In this document: one piece after another, positions 34,023 through 45,123 of the stretch | Numbering within the stretch: position 1 is the stretch's first letter | Layout of the letters: every line of letters begins with the position of its first letter | Assembly (NCBI GenBank): GCA_947179155.2 | Contig: OX359284.1 | Location: 7,798,432 to 7,862,431, forward strand | Source of the DNA: Hedera helix | Lineage: Eukaryota > Streptophyta > Magnoliopsida > Apiales > Araliaceae | DNA: 64,000 nt | Direction of reading: 5' to 3' | Notes under the pieces: generated by a model | The model's input: only the letters and a program-made list of their open reading frames with translations | Databases searched by the model: none | What the model was told of the DNA's origin: nothing | Program-made: the position numbers and the translations under genes

Positions 34023-34354
34023 GTAAGTTTAAAATTTAGAAAATGATTAAATGAAAATTCGGACAACCGAATACGCTAAATTTTATTCGATAAGCCGGGT
34101 TGTCCGCATTGAATGTGTTTTATATTGAGATAAATTAATATATTAAGGAACGAGGTTAATATAATTAACCATATTATCTGATAATTGGCCCGGAGATGAT
34201 ATTAATTTATTAAATTAATATCATAAGAGGATAAATAATTATTAATTAATTATCTTATGGTCTTAAATTGTTTGAGAAAAGATTTTGAGCCACCAATTAA
34301 TAATTGAACGTCAAGGCAAGTTCTTCAGTACTTTGATGTTAATTGTTTATCTGT

Positions 34355-36266
34355 TGTAGACACCCAAATTTTGCACTTCTCTACTAACCCTGGCAGGAGG
34401 GCAAAGTCGTCACTTGACCCGACATGCGAAAAGGAAGGTGGACCCCAACACGAAGCCACCCCAACGACTTACGGTCAAAGCCGCCACAACGAACAACGAG
34501 CATCAGGTTACTTGAGGCAAGACAAACAGTTGATCCAGAAGAACCTGATTTGATCATAAAAGAGGACTAATGGCCACTACGCTTACGATGTTCGCAGCCC
34601 TCCGAACTAGCCTCCCAGAACAATATGGCACGTTTCCCAAGGATTTCCGGATTGCAAAATACGAGCCTTCCAGCGAAAAAACGAAAGACTGACATCAAAC
34701 GCGAAAATCGAGGAAAACACCGGAGCCAGCCGCAGCTGCACCTGCGGCTGGCCGCAGTTGCATCTGCGGCCAAGATCTGAAGTTGCTAAATCGCCATTTC
34801 CAGTTTCATTTTCAGCAGACAGCGAGAGAAGAAAGAAAAAAGGGTCGCGGGAGAGAAAAGAAAAGGCCTCCGGCCGAGAGAAAAGAGAGAAAAAGAGAGG
34901 TTCCGGCCGAGAGAAAAGAGAGAAGAAGAGAGGTTCCGGCCAAGAGCGAGAGAGGAAGAAATAGAGAGAGAAAATGGCGAGATTTTAGAGAGAGAAACCC
35001 GCGGGTTTGTTCCAAAGAGTGAGATTCCTTCAATCTTTGTATCCTATTTTGTTTTCCAAGTGTTGAATCATCTATTTCATCATTTGGAATGTAAAAAATC
35101 CGAGTCTCATAGCTGTGTTGTGTTTGATATATCAAATCTTGTAGATCTAGCTCTTATTTCGTTCTTATTGTGCTTGTTGGGTGGATCTACTGTAGATCCG
35201 AACATTTGGTGCATTGCTATTTAAATATTTTGAATTTGTTTATGTTAAAGTTAGATCCAATGTAGTCAATCTATATTGTAGATCTGTGGATTAGGGACGG
35301 TTAGGGAGGATTTATTACGGATAGAATCTCCTCCTAACCTCCTGATGATATCCTTTTAGTTTATTTTCTAGCTTTTACGTATGTAGCGATGGCGATGCAT
35401 TTGTATTGTAAATATGTAATTTTTGGGCCTTAAAGCGATGTCGGATCGAAAATCGGGTTTAAGGCCCCGTGATAATGAAATGTGCGATTGTGGGTGCTTG
35501 GGGTTATTTGGATGGCTCACATGCCCATGAATAACTCCAACGCCATTTTAATGCTTGATTTTCCCTTTTGACGATAGAAAATGATTTTGGAATGAAACGA
35601 TAAAGATTTGCATAAAATAAATCAAAGTAGGATATTAGATCCTTCGTAGGCTAAATAAAATTGTAAGTGTCGGATGAGCTCTATTCCTATTTGACGAAGG
35701 GTTTGAAAAACATGTTTTACAAATATCATCGGTTTTATTATCGAAACAAAAAAGCAATAAAAATGAACTTTTCGATTAAGTCAAATCCTTCGTGCATAGG
35801 GTTAACGAGATTCTGAAGCACTTTCAAAGTAAAGCATTTCAACGACATTCATTTAGGCACACACGCACACACGCACACACACACATTTTTAGGATTTAAA
35901 AGGATAGGAAAACATCGAGATTGCGGTAACCGTATTTCACGGAAGTCGGGGGGTGCCTAACACCTTCCCCTCGCTTAAGCAAGCCTCCGAACTCTATGAA
36001 TCTCGGTTTGCGGACCATTTAAATCGGAGTCACATATGAGCCATTACGATTACGAAAACAAAATTCGGATGAGTTGGTACATCCATTTCAAAATATACCA
36101 ACTGGCGACTCTGGTCAATTGGCTCATCATAAAATCGATCTTTCAAACCCCGTCGACACATAAGCCGACCCTTTTCAAAATCACATCTCAAATCCAAAGG
36201 CTAAAATTGGAAAGGGGTATTTTAATTATCAAAAAAATGAGACGGACGAAAATCCTGGCGTCGACA
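34355..36266 (+). repeat. 5' LTR of the deleted Tat/Ogre-like element
   Basis: 1912 bp, TG...CA. Homologous in reverse to 2948-4987. It contains a purine-rich GAGAGA-type stretch at 34820-34990 (short open frames there are low-complexity chance) and a CA-rich run at 35855-35884. Confidence 0.85.
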
Positions 36267-36268
36267 GC

Positions 36269-36286
36269 TGGCGACTCTGCTGGGGA
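36269..36286 (+). other. Primer binding site resembling tRNA-Arg
   Basis: TGGCGACTCTGCTGGGGA, two bases after the LTR end. It matches the complement of the 3' end of plant tRNA-Arg(ACG) with one mismatch. tRNA-Arg priming is usual in Ogre/Tat relatives. Confidence 0.7.
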
Positions 36287-36866
36287 CAGTAGAGGGCTTA
36301 AGCCGCGTTTAAAATCTCGATTTTTTCCGATCCTTTAAAAATCTAAAAATGTGTGGTTGCGTTACTTGCGATTGATCTACTTTTTGTGCGTGTATGAATG
36401 AATATGCGAGTGTTGTGATTGCTTTACGAATGCTTTTCTTTATTGTCATCATTTGCATACGGTGAGGTACGATGAATGAATGATGAATGTATGTTGAGCA
36501 GTTCCTCCTCCTGAGGCAAACCCGTCGGATGTGGATTACTGGACTCAAATGGGTGCTCCCCGGCGAGGCTCAGGAAAAGCATCCACTCAGATCCAATCCA
36601 ATTGAAAGATCGGATTTATTCCCTTCTAGTATGTTGCGAAGATCTGGGAACCTTCATGCCAAAAAGCCTGCGAGAGTAACTTAGGGTAGGTCAGCCTCAG
36701 ATAAACCCGACGCGTGGGAAGTCTCTTCATACCCTTTTACGTTTCACGCACGTAATGTCATACTTTAATCAAACATTTTGTACCTCCCGTTTTGTCAAAA
36801 TAAAAATACTAACCTCTGTTTTACAGGGACAGCTTGGAGAGCATCATAATTGCACACTGTCATACC

Positions 36867-37059
36867 TTGGTACATCCATTTCAAAATATACCAACTGGCG
36901 ACTCTGGTCAATTGGCTCATCATAAAATCGATCTTTCAAACCCCGTCGACACATAAGCCGACCCTTTTCAAAATCACATCTCAAATCCAAAGGCTAAAAT
37001 TGGAAAGGGGTATTTTAATTATCAAAAAAACGAGACGGACGAAAATCCCGGCGTCGACA
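36867..37059 (+). repeat. Truncated 3' LTR (last 193 bp)
   Basis: Same length and order as 36074-36266 of the 5' LTR, with two visible substitutions near the end (ATGAGACGG/ACGAGACGG and CCTGG/CCCGG). Confidence 0.85.
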
Positions 37060-37964
37060 TCTGTTATGATATGTTAATTCTTATTCAAATGCGTATAGAA
37101 ATTATGTGTTATGTGATCTGTGAATAATATGACTACGACGTGTACTTTGTGCAATGACGTGAATATATGTGAATTGATTAATGATGGCTATACGAAATTG
37201 CTAATTTGAATTAGATATGAGACATGTGAGATATATTGTTTTAGTAGAAGCACAACACATGATGTATGACACACACAGAGCATGTTACGCTATGTGCTAC
37301 GTGAAACATGAATAGTGTAAACTGTTGAACTTGCTGAGCCGTTGTGCTCATTACTTGCATAATATAAACTTTTGCAGGTAAAGAAATGAATTTCAAGAAT
37401 ATCAAATTATGTTAGAAACGGATTACTCTAGAAGGTTGTAAACATAATTGTTATATTTTCCATAGCATAATTCAATATGGGTAAATTTGTCAAGTTTGCG
37501 CTGATGCGTTATATATGTGTACATATAAATTTGGTCCGGAGAGGACAAGTAGAATTAAAATGTGAACTGTAATTGTTCAAGGTAGTTGTTATGAAAAAGA
37601 CTATTATATGTCTAATCATGAATTATGAAACAAAGAATATTTGTATGAATATAAATAATATTAAATTTTGAATGTTGAGCTTTATGATACTCGTAACATA
37701 AGGAAAAAAGTAAATGTTGTGATCCAGGGACTAGGATTGAGATATTAATTTTTTTTTTATATCCAAATACTTTAATACAATAATTGAGAAAAGTGAAAAA
37801 TTTATAACGAAAAATTTGGTAATTCATGATGTAAAGTCAATTAATGAATTAAGCAATGTGATTAACGATTTATTAACAAACCGAAATTTGGACGTTAAGA
37901 AAATAGTGTATAATAAATATGAAATTTAAGGTAATAAGGTTTGTCGAATTTCAGGGTCATTACA

Positions 37965-38200
37965 GAGGCAATTTCGTAATTACCTGGAACGGTGGTAATT
38001 TCGTAATTAGCTGGCGTGGTGGCAGTTTGGTAATTATTAAGCGTGGTGGCAGTTTGGTAATTATTGAGCACGGTGGCAGTTTGGTAATTATCAGGCACGA
38101 TGACAGTTTTGTAATTAAATGGGGAGGTGACAGTTTTGTAATTATGAAACACCGGTGGCAGTTTCGTTATTATAACAATTTCAGATTTTTCCATGGCATT
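37965..38200 (+). repeat. 27-bp minisatellite, right part
   Basis: About eight units with consensus GGCAGTTTGGTAATTATTGA plus GCACGGT. Because 27 is divisible by three, the plus frame reads through as a nine-residue repeat (GGSLVIIEH-like), but there is no sign of a real gene. It joins the left part at 23980-24074 across the nested insertion. Confidence 0.85.
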
Positions 38201-39784
38201 TTTGTAATTTGAGCAGATTTTTAAAATTAAAAATAAAAGGTTTATTTTGGGTGATTTTAAAAATACATAAAATATATTAAAATAAATAGTTTATTTTTTA
38301 AATAATTTTATAATTAAAATAAAATATTTATTTTAAACATGAAATTAGATTTCATGCAACTTTAAATTGCTCATTAAATGATACCGATATATATATGGAA
38401 TGATTCATTTAATTCATGAGATAAATATGATTTATTAATATATATGTTGTTATATATGATAATAAATGAGATTGATTATGGACTATTGAGCAATATGATT
38501 GGATTTATTTTATGTGGATGCATTGAATAAATGTGTTTTAATAAATGGGGTGTGCGTACCTCGTCTTTTATAATTTTTCTGATGTAAATTTTATCTTCCT
38601 CCTATGTACTTCCATTTGATTGCTGATTAAGGTTTCTATTTAATATAAATAGTTTGTAATATGATTAGTTAGAATTATTTTGAAAAATTGAAGCCGAAGA
38701 GCAAGGAGCTCATGAAGACCCGTTTGTATTGGAGCCTGTGTTAAATGTAATAGTTACATTTATGTATTTATTCTTGCATCATAGGTTTGACCATTTGGTT
38801 TATTTGGTGGCTCGAATAAACCAAACTAGAATAAAAGTTCGTAATAAATCTAAGTAGAATATAGTATTCTATATGTGCATGCTTATATATATATATTATC
38901 AAACATGTTTTGCATGTTAATTAATTTGACGCGTATTTTATATATATATGTGCATGCGCGCTAAATAAGATGAGACAATTAATATTAATAAACCCCTCAT
39001 GATGTAGAATAAATATTATTTATAAAATGAATTAAAAGGTTTAATTCAAGAATTAAATGAGTTTAATTCTACTAAATAAAATTAGAATGGTTCTAATTTA
39101 TTTATTCTACTAAAAATATTAAGTTGTAACGTTCAAAGATTTTTATTAAAAATATTGAACGTCACCTTCTAGCATGGCAAAATAATAGAGTATCAAATAA
39201 TTATTATGAGTTTGTTGTGTCGCACAAGGCTTGTATTAATTATTTGAGATGTTTTATTACATAGTTGATGTTTATAAAGGAATTGAACATTACTGTTTTG
39301 TTGTGTCGCACAAGGACAATCTTTTTCTCTTCACTTATATGGAACTGCTAGGTCGAACTTAACTTGGATAATTTTGATTTGGATGTGTCGCACATGATCA
39401 TAATAATCCAAGAGGCAAAATACAAGGAGTTACATGTTGATGTAATTGATAAGAAGTTGTCTACCTATTTATTTATATATAGTTTGTTGTGTCGCACAAG
39501 GCTATATACATTTAAAATAAGATCCTTATTCTTACTAGCAATTTTTTAAATTAGATTTGTCAAACTATATAAGGAGGGTAATATAGTTTGATGAAAATAG
39601 TGGGAGACACCATTTTAAATAAAGACATAGTTTATTTTAGTGATTAATAAAATGAATGCATGTTAATGTTATTATTAATTCACTTAAAGAATATTATTAT
39701 GTTTAATTTACTAATACTGCATAGTTTATTGGATGCTAATAATTAATCGAACCAAATTATTCGGATTGTTTAAACAAATTTGAG
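38201..39784 (+). other. Leader region of the copia element
   Basis: AT-rich and non-coding. It carries at least four copies of a TTGTGTCGCACAAGG motif (near 39217, 39300, 39386 and 39486). Such repeats are seen in the leader between LTR and gag of some plant copia elements. An open stretch at 39364-39549 spans these repeats and is not considered a gene. Confidence 0.5.
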
Positions 39785-42700
39785 AATAGTTCTCAATGCT
39801 GAAAAGCTAGCAAATGCCCTTAATTTGCCTATCACTTCAAAAAGTTGCAGACTAAGCCTCTGAAGAAGAGATTGCTATTTTAAGATATAACAAGATGATG
39901 CAAAGGTGGCTCAATGCATTTTGCTTGCATCCATAAGTATCGAGTTACATCATCAATACGAGAAAATGGATACACCTACTGTATTGCTGCACATTTAATA
40001 GTTGTATGGAGAGCAAAGTAAGTCAACTAGATATAAGATATCTAAGGAGCTCTTCTAGTCTATAATAACCAATGACACTACAGTAAAGACACATGTCCTA
40101 AATGTGATTAATTGGATTGATAAATTGGGATAACTGAGTTTTGTCAAGGATGGAGAATTCAGTTAAGATTTGATCTTGTAGTCACTCACTGACTCCTATT
40201 CATAATTAGTTGTGAACTTCAACATTAATAAGCTAGACGTCAGTTTAACTGAATTGCTTAATATGTTGAAGACTGTTGAGAGTCAATTTTCTTCTAAGAA
40301 AAACTAAGTCTTATTCGTAGATGAATCTTCTAAGTTGAAGAAGATGGCCAAAGGTGTTTCTGAGAAGTCAGAAAGGATAGAAGGCAAACGAATGACACTA
40401 ATTAAAGGACATAAATAAAAGTAATCTCGAGGGTAAAAGAGTTTTCTTTCATTGCGATAAACTGGGACACTTAAAGAACAACTGTAAGAAAGTTGCAGTA
40501 CCTAAGAAGAAGAAGCTTGGAGAAGATTCTACTGCAGATATAGATTTGTTAATAATGAAATATAATTTTCTATAAGTCAAGTTCTACTTGGGTATTAGAT
40601 ACCTGCTGGTGGTCTCACATATGTAAGCCGTTGTAGAGACTATACAGAAGTAGAAAATTGAACTAAAGATAAGTAATCCAGTGCGTGGAGAATGGAGCAA
40701 AAGGTTGTTGCATTAACTATAGGAACTTACTGTTTAGCATTGCCTACGGGCAAGTCTATTAAGTTAGTAAGTTGTTACTATGTTGATTACTTGATAGACT
40801 TTGTATACTTGACTTACATGAAAAATATTTCAAATTGAACAAACTAAAGGCAAAGAGATGATATGAATCATACCTTCATGTAACACTGTTAACTCGATCA
40901 TGTTAATGAAACAAGACTAAACAAGTTGTATAAAGATAGGCTTTTAGAGCTTTTTGATTATAAATTAAATATAACTTGTGAATATTGTATCATGGATAAT
41001 ATGACTAAATCTCCATTTAGTGGACATGGAGAGGGAGTTGCAGAGTTGTTAGAGATGGTACACATAGTTGTGTGTGGGACCTATGACAACACTTGCAATA
41101 GGAGGATATTCATTCATTACTTTCAATGATGATTCTAGATTTTGATATATGTATTTGATAAAATACAAATCCAAATCGTATGAAACATTCAAATAATTCA
41201 AAAGTGAAGCATAAAAACTAAAGGTCAAAAGTATTAAATTTCTTCGATTAAATCTGGAAGGGAGTACTTAAGCAGTAAGTTTCTAGATCTTCTTAAGCAA
41301 AATGGTATTCTCTCACAATGGACATGGTGATGATCCATGATGATTTTACCGATCTTCCAGTATCCTTCTAGGTTTTTCCCTATAAACGACCGCATATCTA
41401 CTAAATAAGGTACCTTTAAATTCCATCCCTAAGACTTCATATGAGTTATGGATAGGGTGAAAACCAAGTCTTAAGCATGTTAAGCTTTGGATTGTCCAGT
41501 TTATGTCAAAAAGGTTTGACAGTGATAAATTTGGGATAAGATCTACCAAGTGTAAACTTATGAGTTATCCTAAAGAAACAATAAGGTATCACTTCTATAA
41601 TCCGACTAATTAAAAGGTGTTTGTTGAAACACGATACCTTCTAGAAAAATGAGTTTTTACTTAAAGGGTTAGTGGGAGTAAGATAGATCTTGAACAAGTT
41701 CAAGAACCACAAACACTACAGATCAAGTGAAGGAATCTGTACAAGTAGATAAACCTACTGTACCACAACCAAGTTGTAAATCTAGTTTAGTACCGAAGAT
41801 ACCTGAAAGGTATGGATTCATCATAGATGATGATAATGAGGTACAAATTATAGTGGATGATGATCCAGTTACATACGATGAGACATGAGTATTAGATACT
41901 CAAGAGAAATGGCTGATGACTATAAAATTCAAAATGAGTCTTTGGAGAAAGACTAAAGCAGATGGCAAGGTGGAGACCTATAAGACCTGACTAGTGGTAA
42001 AAAGATTTCAAACAAGGTCAAATAGTTGACTATAATGAAATTTTTCACTAGTTAAAATGGATATATCCATTCGAATTTTACTTGCAGTTGCAACTTACCA
42101 TATAAAAGGATGTATGTATGACACAACTAAGATGATTTGTCTCCATAGTGATGGAGTAAATTAAGTATGAAAGATACAACAATCTAATTACGAATGGAAG
42201 CAAATTTTTTGAAGATAGAACATCCATTTTGATGAGACAATCAAAAGAGTTTAATTTTATCAAAGATGATGATGAACCAAGTGTGTACAAATGGTTAGTG
42301 GGAGCACTGTGACATTTTTAGTACTATATAATGATATACTATTGGTAAGAAATGACATACTGATGCTACAATCAGTGAAGATGTAGTTGTCTAAACACTT
42401 CTCCATCAAGGACTTTGGAGAAGCATCCTAACATTCTGTTATGGATAAAGGTCTATAGAGATATATCATAAAGGATGTTCGGCTTAACCCAAGGAACGTA
42501 CATTAATTCGTTAATATGTACTACACCTAATAGTGCTTATGTATGATTAGTAGAAATCAATTCAATTCTAAAGAAGAACATTAGAAAAGAGTTTTTAATG
42601 ATGGGTCTAATTTGAAACTAGAGGGCTTAAGAAACTCAAGTTTTTTTAGACTACCTAAGATAACAGCATATATGTTTCAGGTAATATGATTACCTTGAAC

Positions 42701-43070
42701 GGTGCTGGAATGAGTTGAAAAAGTTCCAAACAACAAAGAGTTATTGATTTAGTGACAAAGACATAGTAAATAACTATAAGTGAAACTGCAAAAGTGATTG
42801 TTTGGTTCAACAAATTCATTACAAAACTTATAATGCTTCCTAGCATTAAAGGAGTTTAATTCGCCAAGGAACCTAGGTCTCATCTGAAATCCAAGCATAT
42901 GTTGCAGCACTTTCATATGATTAGATGAATCATAGAAAAGGAGACGACACCATAAAGATGGCAGACTCTCAGTACAGCATTACAGATCCATTAACTAAAA
43001 TATTAACTAAGCAATTTGTACGCCACTTAGAAAAGAATGATATAATGATACCAAAGGGTGATTGACTTTA
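39785..43070 (+). pseudogene. Decayed Ty1/copia gag-pol
   Basis: Only fragments in changing frames remain. Gag: a leucine-rich N-terminal region near 39790-40270, then a zinc-knuckle remnant near 40450-40490 with FFHCDKLGHLKNNCKK. Integrase: near 40920-41100, TCEYC..NMTKSPFSGHGEG and VHIVVCG, recalling the zinc finger and the KSPF..G....LLE.VH.D..G block. RT: from about 41940, VVKRFQTRSN, SIRILLAVATYH, and near 42340 DILLVRNDILML and LSKHFSIKDFGEA. RNase H end: near 42950, ITDPLTK. A polypurine stretch (GCAAGTGGAGA) precedes the 3' LTR at 43085. Many stops; inactive. Confidence 0.75.
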
Positions 43071-43084
43071 GTGCAAGTGGAGAT

Positions 43085-44280
43085 TGAAAGTCGTATGCCC
43101 TCAAGCCAATCACAGTTGATGTGATATGCATATAATTTATAATCTTATTCGTTTATTAATAAAAGTATCAAGACATTTCTTTATTCATGATTAATTAGCT
43201 GAATTAATTAAATGGATAAAACTCATAGTTTTCGAGTAATGCTTTTAGAACCATGATGAGGATCATGCTAATGAGATCTAAATCCAAGATAGCTCAAAAC
43301 TAAAATTGTTCATAATCATTGGATCATTAAAAAAGGGATTAGTAGATCTGGATAAATTGGTACATACTATATTTGCTCTTACGAAGAGAATAATTGATCT
43401 CATAATCATTTGTGTAGAGACACTAAAGCAAGTATGTAGTTGCTTATTAGAGAATAAGTTTACTGAACGTGACTCGGTCAAGGAACACCAAATGGAGTTT
43501 TACTTGTCTGTCAATAGGAGTTTCTTATGTGATAGTCATACAAGTGATCCTTGGACTTGAGATTATCATAGTATCTTGCGTGTACTAAGTTATACTTTGA
43601 CATATTCCTCAAGGCTTGTTGGTATATCAAATGATATGTTTTGGTATAATAAGGTACACATGGAGATAAATGAATGATTAACAAATGATCTACCACTTCT
43701 AGTACAGGGAGAGAATGTCATATGCGATTTAATAAGTGACAACTCAGAAATCCCTAGTCAAGGTTGAATGGAATTAGAAAGGAGTTTCTAATTTACATTA
43801 ACTAGAGTTGTGCATTTGTGAATTGAAATGCATATGATCAAATAAATAAGACTTGACAAAAATTCCATGTCATATATTTGATTGAGATATTGTGTGATAG
43901 AATGATTGAATTGTACGGTAACTATTCACTAAAAGGTTCGTTTACGATCCAATATTGAAATCTATATTATCTAGAATGTCGATTAATCGTTAAGGGGGTT
44001 TACCTTTATTTTGGAATAAATATTTATTCTGAATTAAAGAGTTAATTTAATAAATGAATGAGAATTGTTCTAATTTATTTATTATACAACCAGTTTAATA
44101 TGGAGAACCTAAATAGTCGCACTGCAAATGAGTAATATTTATTTTAGAAGTGAATGACATAATCTTAATAATAAATTAAGTATATTTAATTTATACTACG
44201 ATGATAAAATAAATTAAATAGCTTACTATTTATAATTTAGTATTTTAGAAAACTAATTATAAATTAATAAGAGGAGTCTC

Positions 44281-44354
<74 letters not shown>

Positions 44355-44355
44355 G

Positions 44356-44399
<44 letters not shown>

Positions 44400-45123
44400 T
44401 ATTTAGTTTATAAATAGTTTAGGAATTAATTAATAAGTAGTAGTAGTATTGTAAAGAATTAAGTTCCTAAATGGTTTAGAAATTGTTATTATAATAATTA
44501 ATTAAGTTACTAAATAGTTTAGTAATTAATTAATAAGAAGTACTCTCATTATTAAATAATTAAGTTCCTAAATGGTTTAGGAATTATAATTAATTAATTT
44601 AGTTCCTAATTGAATTGTGAATTAAATTAAAACTCTATTTCTAAATAGTTTAGGAGGGTTGGCTATATCTATAAATAAGAGGAGTTTTATCATATATTAA
44701 AGTTACACATTTTTTCACAAGAATAGAGAGAGTATTTCATAATTCTCTACATCTAAGGAGTTAGAGAGAGAGAATTAGGGCTATCCACCCATGGTTTGGA
44801 GAAATAAAAATCCACTTCTTTAATTCATAGATCTCTTGGTAGATCACCTCTAAAGACTTCACACTTAGGGAGCTAACATTGATCTGTGAAATCTAATCGA
44901 TGAATTTAAAAAAGAACGCGAAAGATTAAACGGAGTTGAACGTATACCTGTGGAAGCTTGGTTTTACAATGGTATAAATCTTTTATTCTTACTCAATTAA
45001 TAATAGTCGCATAAAAAAGATCCTGATTATTGATTTGTAAAAAAATTTAAAATCTGATTTTGCTTGCTTCTGTTGCGCTTATATAATTTAATTATCTGTA
45101 TATCATGTTTTTGCAAACCAACA
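43085..45123 (+). repeat. 3' LTR of the copia element
   Basis: Follows the polypurine stretch and starts TGAAAGTCGTATGCCCTCAA. It ends near TGCTTCTGTTGCGC...AAACCAACA, a usual copia LTR terminus. Length is 2039 bp. It aligns with 22128-23950 over most of its length, with the difference in the 3' quarter noted there. Confidence 0.75.
44282..44399. repeat. (TTA)n followed by (CAT)n microsatellite
   Basis: About 24 ATT units (to 44354) and then about 14 CAT units (44357-44399). The CAT part is absent from the partner LTR at 23324-23419, so it arose after the two LTRs were made. Confidence 0.95.

Larger units (their letters stand above)
34355..37059 (+). mobile_element. Deletion derivative of a Tat/Ogre-like retrotransposon with TSD TCTGT
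   Basis: 5' LTR 34355-36266, PBS 36269-36286, about 580 bp of leader, then only the last 193 bp of the 3' LTR (36867-37059). The target duplication TCTGT lies at 34350-34354 and 37060-37064. The LTR starts TGTAGACACCC and ends GTCGACA. The 193-bp LTR ends differ at two places I can see, so the insertion is fairly young. All coding sequence and the first ~1.7 kb of the 3' LTR were lost in one deletion ending at 36866/36867. It is the same family as, or close to, the element at 2948-18942. Confidence 0.85.
24075..37964 (+). mobile_element. Solo-LTR-like unit of a Ty3/gypsy (Tekay-like) family, about 3.4 kb without its own insertions
   Basis: It begins TGTGAGGACCCGAATTTT and ends TTTCAGGGTCATTACA, the TG...CA and 'TGTnAnGACC...GGTCnTnACA' layout of plant Tekay-like LTRs. 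It splits a 27-bp minisatellite present on both sides. Its own sequence is 24075-26255, 34023-34349 and 37065-37964; the remainder is a pararetrovirus and a Tat-like element. The immediate flanks (GCGAC and GAGGC) are not a clean 5-bp duplication, so either the ends have mutated or the boundary is a few bases off. The unit has no coding capacity of its own apart from chance reading frames. Confidence 0.6.

Noticed and set aside
34758..35022. Lys/Arg/Glu-rich open frames on both strands
   Set aside because: Produced by a GAGAGA/purine-rich tract in an LTR; no real coding signal.
24070..37969. Clean 5-bp target duplication around the solo-LTR-like unit
   Set aside because: Flanks are GCGAC and GAGGC, which do not match; only the split minisatellite supports insertion here.
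37919..38212. Repeat protein of nine-residue units
   Set aside because: Explained by a 27-bp minisatellite; no promoter, and both strands are open because of the repeat.
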